DNA of 53,399 bases from Neisseriaceae bacterium (GCA_947446595.1 CANFGS010000013.1:1-53399), one strand, 5' to 3'. Counted from the stretch's first letter, positions 17,956 to 27,576 are shown. Notes: generated by a model not told the origin, from the letters alone. Made by a program: numbers and translations.

Positions 17956-19781
17956 ATTTAAATAATTATTTTGAAATGCTGGACTTGTTGTTTAACGCAA
18001 TGCCATTTGTATTTTGGAAAGATAGAGCTGGAGTATATCTAGGAGGTAATATCAATCAAGCCAAAGAATTTGGTTTTGAGAGCTCTCAAGATTTTATTGG
18101 TAAAAGTATTTATGAAATTCTTGAAGATCAAAAAACTGCAAGATTAATTGATATTAATGATAGCGGTATAATGGAAAAAGGTAAAGCAATAATAATTGAA
18201 GAAACAATTAGTACGCCAAATGGTGAAAAAACTTATCTATCTCAAAAACACCCAATAAAAGATAGTAAAGGTAATGTAATAGGGCTATTTGGATTTTCTA
18301 TGGATGTTACCGAGCTTAAAAAATTTGAACGGATTGCTAAATTACAGCAGGAAAAATTCAGAATAATTGTTAAGCAAGTAATGCATGATATTACTTCTCC
18401 AATAACGAGTATTAATATTATTGTGAGTAAATTAGGTAATAATGTTCCAGAAGCTGATCGAGTGACGCTAAGACACGCAGCAATGCGAATTGCAGGTATA
18501 TCACAGAAATTACTTGGGCGTTATAATGAGGAATCGCTTGATGCTGAAAACGGGAATCTTTTGGTATCACTTGCTTTATTACAAATAATAAATGAAAAAA
18601 GAGAAGAACATAGAAATAGTGATGTTCTTTTTGAAGTTGATATTGACGAAGAGGCTAATTTTGTCTTTATAAAGCATAATCAAGGTATTTTTAAACGCAT
18701 GCTATCTAACTTGGTTAATAATGCGGTTGATGCTCTTAAAATAAGTGATAGTGGTAAAGTTAATATTCATGTTGGAGTACATGCTTCTAATGCAATAATT
18801 ACTGTTCAGGATAATGGTTTGGGGATGCCAGAACATATTATAGAAAAATTTAATCAAGGGGTTGCTGTAACCGAAGGGAAAGAGGAAGGGCATGGAGTTG
18901 GATTAACTCAGATTCGAGATGCGATATTATCAGGTAATGGAAACTTTAAAGTTCATGCATCAATGGACGGAACTCGAATAACTATTCGATTTCCAATAAT
19001 TGCAACACCAAATTGGCTGGCTAAAGAAATAAATTTAAGCTCTAATGATACTGTTATCATTTTAGATGATGATGAGTCAATTCATGGTTCTTGGGATACG
19101 CGGTTTGAAAATATTATTAAAAAAAATCCAACACTCAAAATTAAGCATTTTTATGAAGGGCATGAAGTGATTTTGTATATCAATAGTTTAACACCTGAAC
19201 AAAAAAAAGATATATTCTTATTGACTGATCTTGAACTGTTAGAGCAAGGTATTAATGGCTTGGAAGTAATATCGCAGACCCAAATGTCACGTGCAGTATT
19301 GGTTACTAGTTATTCATTAAATGAAGATAAGCAATTAGAAGTCACAAGAGGAAATATTAGGGTTCTACCAAAGGAGTTCGTGTCAAATGTAAAAATCAAA
19401 TTGGATAAAAATATTCCTTTTGCTAGTAAAAAAGTTGACATGGTGTGGGTGGAGGATCAGAAATGGTATATTGATGATATGGTTAATCGCTATTATAGTC
19501 ATCTAAAAGTAGATAAATATTATGATCCAATTAGCTTTATGGAGGAGGTTTCGCAATATTCGCTAGATACTAAAATAATTTTAGATACTTATTATGAATC
19601 GTCAGATGGAACTGAACAATATAATATAACTGGCTATGATATGGCACATGAGCTTTATAGTATGGGTTTTACGAAATTAATAATTTTAACAGGTGAAGAT
19701 CCAGATGGACGGGCTCCTGTATATTTGAAAGTTGCTAGGAAAGTCGATGATCATGCTCTTAAAAATCTAGATAAACTTTGA
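17946..19781 (+). CDS. Cytoplasmic hybrid sensor histidine kinase, PAS-HisKA-HATPase-REC-REC
   Basis: 611 residues without membrane segments. PAS domain about 10-125 (FVFWKDRAGVYLGGN). The dimerisation helix carries His147 in VMHDITSPI. HATPase: NLVNNAVDAL, DNGLGMP and GHGVGLTQI. A first receiver at about 370-480 has ILDDDES, phospho-acceptor Asp428 (LLTDLEL), VTS and PKEF. A second at about 495-605 has VWVEDQ, Asp547 (IILDTYY) and LTGED. Both receivers appear competent. No DNA-binding regulator is adjacent, so the output may be a neighbour. AAAGGTGA precedes the ATG inside the ATP-grasp gene. Confidence 0.85.
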   Translation: MEINLNNYFEMLDLLFNAMPFVFWKDRAGVYLGGNINQAKEFGFESSQDFIGKSIYEILEDQKTARLIDINDSGIMEKGKAIIIEETISTPNGEKTYLSQKHPIKDSKGNVIGLFGFSMDVTELKKFERIAKLQQEKFRIIVKQVMHDITSPITSINIIVSKLGNNVPEADRVTLRHAAMRIAGISQKLLGRYNEESLDAENGNLLVSLALLQIINEKREEHRNSDVLFEVDIDEEANFVFIKHNQGIFKRMLSNLVNNAVDALKISDSGKVNIHVGVHASNAIITVQDNGLGMPEHIIEKFNQGVAVTEGKEEGHGVGLTQIRDAILSGNGNFKVHASMDGTRITIRFPIIATPNWLAKEINLSSNDTVIILDDDESIHGSWDTRFENIIKKNPTLKIKHFYEGHEVILYINSLTPEQKKDIFLLTDLELLEQGINGLEVISQTQMSRAVLVTSYSLNEDKQLEVTRGNIRVLPKEFVSNVKIKLDKNIPFASKKVDMVWVEDQKWYIDDMVNRYYSHLKVDKYYDPISFMEEVSQYSLDTKIILDTYYESSDGTEQYNITGYDMAHELYSMGFTKLIILTGEDPDGRAPVYLKVARKVDDHALKNLDKL

Positions 19782-19809
19782 AAAATAAATTATACAATGG
19801 AGACAAGAA

Positions 19810-21141
19810 ATGTTAAGAACTAAAGATGGTAGAACCCTTGCCGTAGAAGAGTTTGGCTGGGATGAGGCCGTAGATATAATTGCCAAAACTAATCCTGATT
19901 TAGCTAAAACAATGAATATGTTTGATAGTGTAGGAGATTATAGGTTTTATAAGGCAAGTTATAGTTTTGGAGGGGAAATAATTAATAATGGAATTTGTTA
20001 TCTGCCATTAAGTGACGGGGGTAGTATCTCCTTTAAGGATTCGCAATTACCAGAAATTTTACAAGATGATCTTGGTTATAATATCAATGAAAATCCACTT
20101 GGATTAGTAATATGTAAAAATGCTGAATCATATTTGATGGGTGATGCTGGGATACAAACGAATACTATTATCTCCCCCGGACAAATGTTTGGTATTCCTA
20201 GGGCAATTGATGATACAAACAATACCTCAACTTCAGCCTTAGCCTTTGACCTAGATGCAGGAAGCCGTTCACTATTTATGCTAACCAAGATTAGTGATCA
20301 AATATATCATAATCGACTGCAAGAGTACTATGGGACAACGATGGCAGCTCCGGCTACACCACAAGATCATTGGGCGTTATTTAAAGATATTGCATATAAA
20401 GCAGGCTCACCTTGGCGTTGTGAGGTAATGTTTTTTTCTAGGGCCTGGATTAATAAATTAAAAAGTGATGAATGGGCCGCGATAGTTAAACGCTTAACAC
20501 ATATACACAGGGCCTCGTATACTATTTGGCATAAGGTTGCCGATATTTGGGATAATACGTTTCACGAAATTGAATTCAACAAACAATTTGCTAAATACTA
20601 TTCAATGCAGTCAATTGATACCGCTAAAAAATTATTTCGATTAGCTGGTGGGGTTTCGTATGGATTCAAGCCTGCAACTAATGATGATTCAGCACCGATT
20701 AGTTTAATTGTTGATGCTTATGCAAATTTGTATAATAAATCAGCAAAACAAAAATATACTCCAATTATTATGGAAGCTGCGAAATTTGATAGACGTGGTA
20801 GGTTTCCAGTTTTTTATTCAATTAATCACTCTATTGTAAAACAAGGTGAACTTGAGTCATCTAAAAACAAAAGTCAAATTGCACGACTTGATGAAATAAG
20901 AAGAATTGTTGAAAGCTGTAGGAAGGTTATCTTGACGGATAAAAGTCATGTAAAATCATTGCATGAAATTACCCTTGATACAAGGTTCTCTTATTACCAT
21001 AGTAAGCCAGAAAATTACGATCGAATCAATTGCGCTGGCTTATTAGCAGAAGAAGATGAAAGATTTCTTAATGCAGAAGGCAATGTTTTCCCTAATGCTA
21101 GTTTATTTTTTAAGGGTTGTATAAAAATTAGCCATCAATAA
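19810..21141 (+). CDS. Unrecognised 443-residue protein, third gene of the ATP-grasp/kinase operon
   Basis: I do not recognise this family. The protein is soluble, with no signal peptide or membrane segment, and mixed in composition. The N-terminal half looks strand-rich (FGGEIINNGICYLPLSD, PLGLVICKNAESYLMG). The C-terminal half looks helical and rich in Trp, His and Tyr (HIHRASYTIWHKVADIWD). No nucleotide-binding or helix-turn-helix motif is evident. A GGAGA ribosome site precedes the ATG, 28 bases after the kinase stop. Position suggests it is the target, partner or output of the kinase and ligase; that is inference. Confidence 0.7.
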   Translation: MLRTKDGRTLAVEEFGWDEAVDIIAKTNPDLAKTMNMFDSVGDYRFYKASYSFGGEIINNGICYLPLSDGGSISFKDSQLPEILQDDLGYNINENPLGLVICKNAESYLMGDAGIQTNTIISPGQMFGIPRAIDDTNNTSTSALAFDLDAGSRSLFMLTKISDQIYHNRLQEYYGTTMAAPATPQDHWALFKDIAYKAGSPWRCEVMFFSRAWINKLKSDEWAAIVKRLTHIHRASYTIWHKVADIWDNTFHEIEFNKQFAKYYSMQSIDTAKKLFRLAGGVSYGFKPATNDDSAPISLIVDAYANLYNKSAKQKYTPIIMEAAKFDRRGRFPVFYSINHSIVKQGELESSKNKSQIARLDEIRRIVESCRKVILTDKSHVKSLHEITLDTRFSYYHSKPENYDRINCAGLLAEEDERFLNAEGNVFPNASLFFKGCIKISHQ

Positions 21142-21144
21142 TTT

Positions 21145-21177
21145 TATAAGTAGCATAGTATCACTTTGCTACTTATA
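21145..21177. terminator. Hairpin after the ATP-grasp/kinase operon
   Basis: A perfect 11-bp inverted repeat (TATAAGTAGCA at 21145-21155 and TGCTACTTATA at 21167-21177) with an 11-base loop begins 4 bases after the stop codon. The position fits a transcription terminator or mRNA 3' stabiliser, but no clear T-run follows on either strand, so termination may be Rho-assisted. Confidence 0.5.
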
Positions 21178-21461
21178 GAATCTTAATAACAATCAGTTCC
21201 AACAAAATCCATTATTTCCGCGGAATTTGATTTGAATCAAGCCTTTTAGATAAAACTAAAAAATAATGCAAAATTTTTAGGATGCATTATGTCCTATATC
21301 AATGATATGATGTTCCAGTGTAATTTTTAGCGTGCTATGATTTTTGAGAAATAAATATCTTCACTGAACATCAAGCATGACAAATTCTGCACGAGCACAA
21401 TGAATTATCAAATATTTTTAGAAATTTCTGTTAGATAATAATATTAGAAAGGTTAATTAAA
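21178..21461. promoter_or_regulatory. Intergenic region with two adjacent palindromes before the exported-protein gene
   Basis: No convincing gene here; only a 13-codon frame at 21289-21330. Two perfect palindromes stand side by side: TTCCGCGGAA (21216-21225) and TTGATT-TG-AATCAA (21227-21240). A possible -10 (GATAAT) lies near 21434, and AAAGG precedes the ATG at 21462. The palindromes are over 200 bases before the gene, so a regulatory role is plausible but unproven. Confidence 0.4.
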
Positions 21462-22598
21462 ATGGTAAGTATGTTCGTTAATAAGCGGAAGTTTATTATC
21501 TCGTGTATTGTTACAAGTGCTGGTTTCTCTGGAAATGCTTATGCCGATTATTGCAATGGGTCTCAAATGACATGTGCGGTTGCAATAAAAGTTACCAATA
21601 AGACTGCAAATCCTGCTGTGGGGTATGGGGTTAAAATCTGGGATAATAGTGATCCGAGCTACAGTTATGATTTTAAAAACTTGTCCATTCCTTCTGGTGA
21701 AACAGTTGAAACCTCACAAAGAAGCGGGTCTGATTCTGCTATAAAATATAATGAACGACACTGCTGGTGGGATGCTCCTGATGCAATATGTGGTACCTTA
21801 TCACTTACGGGGCAAGACTTAGATACTGGTGAAAAGTTTAACTTAGCCGATGCAAAAATTAAACATAGGGATGGAAATCCTTTTTGGAATATGGATAGAG
21901 CTATGGATATACATTTTCAGGCTACTAATCAAAAAGTTAGTTCATCTGATACTGATAGAACCCCAGCTTGTTTAATTGAAGATGATAATGGTATGGCAGC
22001 ACGTGCTAATGATTGGGTGGGTCAGAATACACTAGTACCAAGCATAATGGAAGCTGGCTTGACTTTATGCGTGGATACTGGAAGCGGGTCTAGAACAGAT
22101 CCAGAAACATTTATATTCAAGAATGTAGAAAATAGTGCACAAAACTTAGAAGCGAGCTCTAAATTATATCCTAAGATATTTTATGATAGTGGTGAAAGTA
22201 GCAATTATTCAAGTAATTTTATTACTGGTTTTCATACTGAAGATATATATTATTCACGTACTGACATTGGAGTCAAATGCAGTAAATATCATTTTACGCT
22301 CAAAACAACTCCAACTATGTGTAGTGATCTTCAATCTAATTCACCAGCAGGTTCAATTAATAGTGCACAAATAGTAATGGAAGCAGATAGCTCTTTAGGA
22401 ACAAATCGCAAATTCACTTTATACTTTAATAGTAAGATTGATCAAGTTAACAATGGTGTTGATGCTCAATATACACTTAAATTAGTAGATAATGATCCAA
22501 CTGCTAAATATTTTCAATTAGGGGTTCCAAATAATACCTTGCTATGTGGGTATGGAGTATGTAAAGGTACGATTACCTATTATCCAACCGGTAATTAA
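21462..22598 (+). CDS. Exported cysteine-containing protein of unknown function
   Basis: 378 residues. A signal peptide occupies about residues 1-29, with a basic start, hydrophobic core and AYA cleavage site before DYCNGS. The mature part is polar, rich in Ser, Asn, Asp and Thr, and has about eleven cysteines, often near Trp or aromatic residues (CWWDAPDAICGT), suggesting disulfides. It looks beta-rich and secreted. I know no family match. The gene lies 100 bases upstream of a secreted RHS lipoprotein and may function with it. M4 is an alternative start, but AAAGG is better placed for M1. Confidence 0.7.
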   Translation: MVSMFVNKRKFIISCIVTSAGFSGNAYADYCNGSQMTCAVAIKVTNKTANPAVGYGVKIWDNSDPSYSYDFKNLSIPSGETVETSQRSGSDSAIKYNERHCWWDAPDAICGTLSLTGQDLDTGEKFNLADAKIKHRDGNPFWNMDRAMDIHFQATNQKVSSSDTDRTPACLIEDDNGMAARANDWVGQNTLVPSIMEAGLTLCVDTGSGSRTDPETFIFKNVENSAQNLEASSKLYPKIFYDSGESSNYSSNFITGFHTEDIYYSRTDIGVKCSKYHFTLKTTPTMCSDLQSNSPAGSINSAQIVMEADSSLGTNRKFTLYFNSKIDQVNNGVDAQYTLKLVDNDPTAKYFQLGVPNNTLLCGYGVCKGTITYYPTGN

Positions 22599-22629
22599 AT
22601 TTCAGTAGGAAGTGGAATAAAACTTGGTT

Positions 22630-22659
22630 CTCCAAGGAAACGTGGCAGAACCAGCAAAA
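22630..22659 (+). other. Alternative hairpins in the leader of the RHS gene
   Basis: CTTGG-TTCT-CCAAG (22624-22640 region) can form a compact 5-bp hairpin. The same TGGTTCT can instead pair with AGAACCA about 15 bases downstream in a 7-bp stem. The two are mutually exclusive, a geometry that could affect RHS expression, but both stems are short and may be coincidental. Confidence 0.3.
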
Positions 22660-22698
22660 CTATAATGAACGATATATCAAAGTCAAGGAATATTTAAA

Positions 22699-25600
22699 AT
22701 GAATTTCACAAAAAGATTAAGTAGTTTAACATTGATGTGCATATCTTCATTGATTTACCTTTCAGGGTGTAATTCTAGTATGGGTAGTGGTGCTAATGGG
22801 ACAGCTTCAGGTAAAATCGAATCACGTAATACCTCAGTCTCACAAATAGCAGCTAATAATGATAAAACTTCTTATGAGGGTTCACAGGCATATAATAGCT
22901 CATTATTTACCAGTGAAGATGTCAATGGGCAAACTGGTACTTTGACTCTCAGTAAGCCATTGATATCAAACCGAGAAGGAGTTACCAAAGATCTTGATCT
23001 TAACCTTAATCTTGTATATTCAAGTTCAGCTACTAATCCTGGTGTTTCAGGATTACCTACTGGCTGGGATATTCAACTATCGTATGTAGTTCCTGATGTT
23101 TCAGTAAATATTGATGGTAGTAATTATGTTATTGACTATAATTGGCATGATGCAAGTGGCTATTATTCAGGTTTGAAATACATCAATAACCATGCCGTAG
23201 CGTTTAAGAAGGTATTAGCTGGAACACTCAAAGACTGTAATGATAGTGGAACTCCAGATCGTGCATACCAATATGTATATCGAGGTATAGATAGTAGTCA
23301 TAAGCCATATTTTGAATATTTTGATACTAAGGGTAAGTTATTAGCTAGAACTAATAATTATGGGCGCTGCAATAGTTATTACTATGATGATAGTAGCAAT
23401 CAAAAGCTTAAGAGTATTATTGATAGTAATGGATTAAAATATCAATTAAGTTATCAGGATAATACTAAACTAACAGTACTTAACCCTGATAATACCAGGA
23501 TTAGTATTAGCTATAATACTTCTGGGGTAACCTCATACACTGATGCGATGAATTATACAACTTATTATGGCTATAGAGATTACCGCGGGAAGAGGATATT
23601 AACCCAGATAACTTATCCTGCAAATTTAATAACGCAGTTAAAATATAAAGATATAATATATGCTACTTGTAGTAATCAAGTGGGTTATTTGCCAGCAGTA
23701 GCGAGTATTAGCCATACGAGTAAGGATGGTACAAAGATCTTAAATAGCAGTTCATATGATTATGGAACGAAGACTAATGCTAACTTCACTGGTTATGGCT
23801 ATGGTGGTGGATACTGTCTTAATAATAAGACTGATTCTTTAGCAGATAGTAATAACACTGGGTTTAGATATGATGTAACGATAACTAAGAATGGTGGTTC
23901 TGGTTCTCCTAGTGAAGTAAGTCGTGTGTATTATAACTTTATGCATTTGCCAATGGAACAAGATAATCTAAATACTAATGGTGATGTGTTATCAAAAGTT
24001 GAGGAGACTTATGACATTGCTAGTGACCCTAAATATAGAGTAGCTAGTTTTAGTAGTCCTATAGAAACTAATAGTTATCAAAAAGGAGTATTAGTATCAC
24101 AACAAAATAATAGTTACGATGCCTATAATCAACCAACTAGTAGTATAACTAAGATATTAATTAATGCTAGCTTTATTGATTATACGAGTACTAAAACTAA
24201 CTATTTTGACGGTAATTCGTTCTTTTTGGTGAAGGATACTACAGATACTGACTTAGTAGGAAGTAAGACTAAAAAGGTAGTTAATAATCTAACTGCAGAT
24301 GGTCGTGATATACAAGATAGTAGCACCTATGATAATAATAAACCCTGGAAGAAGTTATCATATGGTTATGAAAGTACTACTGGTAGGCTAACGAGCCAGA
24401 CTTTAGCCTGGTTACAAGGCAGTGAGCCAAGTAGTACTATTACTGATAAATATAACTATAATAAAAGTAGTGGTCTGTTAACTGATGCTAGGACTGATGC
24501 TCGTGGACATACTACGCTAATTACTAAAAACATGAATTTGCCAGGCTCTCCGGTGATAAGTGAGACTGATCCACTAGGTAATACTAAGCGTTATAGCTAT
24601 GATTATGATGGACGAGAAAAGTCAGTAACTAGTCCTATGGGTAGAGTTACTACTACTACATATCAAGTAGCTCAAGATGATGGTGTAAATACAGTTGCTA
24701 AGACTGATCCACTACATCATACCACAACGATAACTTATAATGAACTATCACAGGTAGTAAAAGTGGCTGATAATGGCGATAGTAAAGTAACGCGAATAAT
24801 ACAACAAAACAGTTATTATCCAAGTGGTAAGTTACAAACTAGTAGTGATAAGCTAGGTAATGTGACTAGTTATACTTATGATGCTTTAGGTAGAGAATTA
24901 AGTAAGACTGACTCTTTAGGCAATAAGCTTGAGACTATCTATGATGATGCTAAGCTAACTACTATTAGTATCTTAAATGGTAATAAGGTTAGTGAAGAAG
25001 TTAGTGATGGGGCAGTTAATAAGCTTCAAACTAGCACTTACTCATTAGCTACTACAGGAAGTGGAGTACATGTATCACTACACAAAAATAGTTATAATGG
25101 TTTTAAGCAAAACTTACAAGCAACAACGCTTGTTGATGGTGGTTTAGTTAAGTCAACTATTACTAGCTATAATGGTGATGGTGATGCTATAAAAAGTATG
25201 GATAAATTATACTCTCTATCTAATAGTAGTAATGCTATGGCAGTACTAGATAATATGAGCACTAAAAATTTATTAGGTAAGCCTTTAGTAGAGATTACTA
25301 AAGTCAATGGTGTAGCTACTAATAACTCATATACTAACACATACTACCCTGGTGGATTATTAAAAACTAGCAGTAATAGTCTAGGTTCTAAGCGTATGAC
25401 TTATGATGCTGCTGGTCATTTAAAAACGGTAACTAACTTTGATGGTAGAGTTAATAGTTATGATTATGATGGTGATGGTAATACAATCAAAGAAATAATA
25501 GGTAGGGTTATATTTACTAAGACGTATGATGATAATGGTAATCTTATTAGTATTAATGATTCAAGCAAAGCTAATAGTACGATTAATTATACCTATAATG

Positions 25601-27576
25601 CTACAAACCAATTAACCAGCGTTATTTATCCTAACAAGAGTAAAGTAGTATATAGTTATGATAATAATGGTTTACTAAGTGATAAGACTAATGCTCTTGG
25701 AGTATTAACCCATTATGATTATGATAGTCATGGGCGAATAGTGCGTATCACCACAAAAGGTAGTGTTCTTAGCTATAGTTATGATGATAATGGAGCACTG
25801 TATCCTGAGAAAGGACAATTAGCTACTCTTGAACTAACTAATGGGAACAATAATCCATCTATTATACATACATATAGCTATGATGATTATGGCAAGGTAG
25901 CTAGTGATGTAGTTACTCAAGGAGCTAATACAACTACGATAACCTATCATAAAGATTTACTCCAAAGAACTGATGTAGAACAAATTAGTAGTAATCTATT
26001 AAATGAAAGCGGCATATTAAGTAGTAACTTAAATCTGACTAAACACTATAGCTATGATAGTCTAAATCAGCTAAAACAAGTAACTACGGAATATACTATA
26101 CCAGTAGCTAAAGTAGAGAGTGAAAATTATACATATGATGCTAATGGTAATGTAACTACCTTTGCTACTAATGAATCAATGACTACATATGAGTATAACA
26201 CTAAAGATCAATTAATCAGTATAATTAGTGCAACTACTGCAAATGCAGCAAACAAGCTAAGTACTCCTGTTAGTATTAAATATGATGATGCTGGTAATAT
26301 GCTAAATGACGCTAGTGGTAATGTTTATAGTTACAATAGTTTAAATCAACTAGAAGCGGTAACTACAAAAGCAACTGGTAAGACTACGCGGTATAGTTAT
26401 TATGCTGATGGATTATTAGGTAATAAACTATCAAATAATAATACGTTATTAAACTTCTACTATGATAATGGACATGTGGATGGCATAACTAGTAGTAACG
26501 ATTTAGCCTTAAACCCTAAGTCACTATCATTCTCATCAACAAACTTCATGTTAGATGTTAATGGTAGTGTAGTAACTGCATTTGATGATGACGGGATAAG
26601 TAACTATCTTGGTGCCAATCACTCTACAGTTGGGATTGTTAATGAGTCTGGTAACTTAAGTAATAGTAATAGTTATAGTGGCTATGGTAATATAAATGAA
26701 GAAGGTGCTACATCAGCAACTAAGAACTTACTTTGGGATGGGGAGTATAGAGATAGCGATACGGGATTAGTATATCTACGAGCTCGGTGGTATAGCCCTG
26801 TATTAATGCGTTTTGTAAATGCTGATACTGTCAATGTAGCTAATCTCTACAACTTTGGGGATGGTAATCCGATTGATAATATCGATCCTAGTGGGCATAT
26901 GCCAGGATGGGGCTGGAGTATCATTGGAGGTGTTGCAGCGACATTAGCATTAGCAGTAGCGAACTGCTGGGGTGTTGGTCCAATCGCATTAGGAGGGTGG
27001 TTGTTTGGCGTAGCCGGTGGAGTTGCTCCTGCAGCTGTTGAGGCTACTGAAGTTGAATTGACTGCAGCTGTTGCAGGTGAAGTGGCTAATGTGGGTGCTA
27101 CTGTAGCAGATACCGCAGAGGTTGGTACTCAGACTGATATATATACTGGTACAGGTCCGCGAATGGCTATTAAAAATTCAATTAACGCTGAGGCTTTACA
27201 AGCTACTATGATTGATCCCAAAAGTTATGATGATATTGTTGAACCTTTAGGTCAATATCTAGTCGATGATGCTAAATTTATTGATAATTATGTTACCACT
27301 GCGCGTGCTTCAATCAATCCACCTGGTCAGAGGAGATTTGGTCTTATTAATCGGAATGCGAGTATTTTTGATCTGAGTCCATCCGGTGTTTATAATGCTG
27401 AGAAAGCTTCCCTTGCTGCCAAAATAACTCTGAAAAATCTTAGGGTAGTTGACCGTAAAACTTATGAATTTTTTCAGCATTATGAAGATATTATATTAAA
27501 AAGAGCTGATCCTATCCTAACTCCTACAGATTCAATAGATTCAATAGATGAGTTCTTACTTGAAGGACATTTATAG
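22699..27576 (+). CDS. RHS/YD-repeat lipoprotein with polymorphic C-terminus
   Basis: 1625 residues. The signal peptide ends in lipobox YLSGC (Cys24), so the protein should be lipidated and leave the cytoplasm by Sec. Many YD repeats follow (for example RYSYDYDGREKSVTS, MTYDAAGHLKTVTNFDGRV). The RHS core is at about 1344-1397: LLWDGEYRDSDTGLVYLRAR, then NADTVNVANLYNFGDGNPI and DPSGH. The last 230 residues begin with a Gly/Ala-rich hydrophobic stretch and then an unrecognised tail, the place where RHS proteins carry toxins. The lipobox and absence of PAAR or VgrG argue against type VI delivery. Confidence 0.88.
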   Translation: MNFTKRLSSLTLMCISSLIYLSGCNSSMGSGANGTASGKIESRNTSVSQIAANNDKTSYEGSQAYNSSLFTSEDVNGQTGTLTLSKPLISNREGVTKDLDLNLNLVYSSSATNPGVSGLPTGWDIQLSYVVPDVSVNIDGSNYVIDYNWHDASGYYSGLKYINNHAVAFKKVLAGTLKDCNDSGTPDRAYQYVYRGIDSSHKPYFEYFDTKGKLLARTNNYGRCNSYYYDDSSNQKLKSIIDSNGLKYQLSYQDNTKLTVLNPDNTRISISYNTSGVTSYTDAMNYTTYYGYRDYRGKRILTQITYPANLITQLKYKDIIYATCSNQVGYLPAVASISHTSKDGTKILNSSSYDYGTKTNANFTGYGYGGGYCLNNKTDSLADSNNTGFRYDVTITKNGGSGSPSEVSRVYYNFMHLPMEQDNLNTNGDVLSKVEETYDIASDPKYRVASFSSPIETNSYQKGVLVSQQNNSYDAYNQPTSSITKILINASFIDYTSTKTNYFDGNSFFLVKDTTDTDLVGSKTKKVVNNLTADGRDIQDSSTYDNNKPWKKLSYGYESTTGRLTSQTLAWLQGSEPSSTITDKYNYNKSSGLLTDARTDARGHTTLITKNMNLPGSPVISETDPLGNTKRYSYDYDGREKSVTSPMGRVTTTTYQVAQDDGVNTVAKTDPLHHTTTITYNELSQVVKVADNGDSKVTRIIQQNSYYPSGKLQTSSDKLGNVTSYTYDALGRELSKTDSLGNKLETIYDDAKLTTISILNGNKVSEEVSDGAVNKLQTSTYSLATTGSGVHVSLHKNSYNGFKQNLQATTLVDGGLVKSTITSYNGDGDAIKSMDKLYSLSNSSNAMAVLDNMSTKNLLGKPLVEITKVNGVATNNSYTNTYYPGGLLKTSSNSLGSKRMTYDAAGHLKTVTNFDGRVNSYDYDGDGNTIKEIIGRVIFTKTYDDNGNLISINDSSKANSTINYTYNATNQLTSVIYPNKSKVVYSYDNNGLLSDKTNALGVLTHYDYDSHGRIVRITTKGSVLSYSYDDNGALYPEKGQLATLELTNGNNNPSIIHTYSYDDYGKVASDVVTQGANTTTITYHKDLLQRTDVEQISSNLLNESGILSSNLNLTKHYSYDSLNQLKQVTTEYTIPVAKVESENYTYDANGNVTTFATNESMTTYEYNTKDQLISIISATTANAANKLSTPVSIKYDDAGNMLNDASGNVYSYNSLNQLEAVTTKATGKTTRYSYYADGLLGNKLSNNNTLLNFYYDNGHVDGITSSNDLALNPKSLSFSSTNFMLDVNGSVVTAFDDDGISNYLGANHSTVGIVNESGNLSNSNSYSGYGNINEEGATSATKNLLWDGEYRDSDTGLVYLRARWYSPVLMRFVNADTVNVANLYNFGDGNPIDNIDPSGHMPGWGWSIIGGVAATLALAVANCWGVGPIALGGWLFGVAGGVAPAAVEATEVELTAAVAGEVANVGATVADTAEVGTQTDIYTGTGPRMAIKNSINAEALQATMIDPKSYDDIVEPLGQYLVDDAKFIDNYVTTARASINPPGQRRFGLINRNASIFDLSPSGVYNAEKASLAAKITLKNLRVVDRKTYEFFQHYEDIILKRADPILTPTDSIDSIDEFLLEGHL

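Noticed and set aside
21289-21330. 13-codon frame (MSYINDMMFQCNF) in the intergenic region
   Set aside because: No ribosome site and no conservation evidence; too short to support.
21720-22100. Repeated GAAGCGGGTCT in the exported-protein gene
   Set aside because: Two short copies encoding Gly/Ser-rich turns; no wider repeat structure.
23000-26700. Recurrent short DNA repeats resembling a CRISPR or tandem array
   Set aside because: They are in frame and encode degenerate YD repeats of the RHS protein; no constant repeat with unique spacers.
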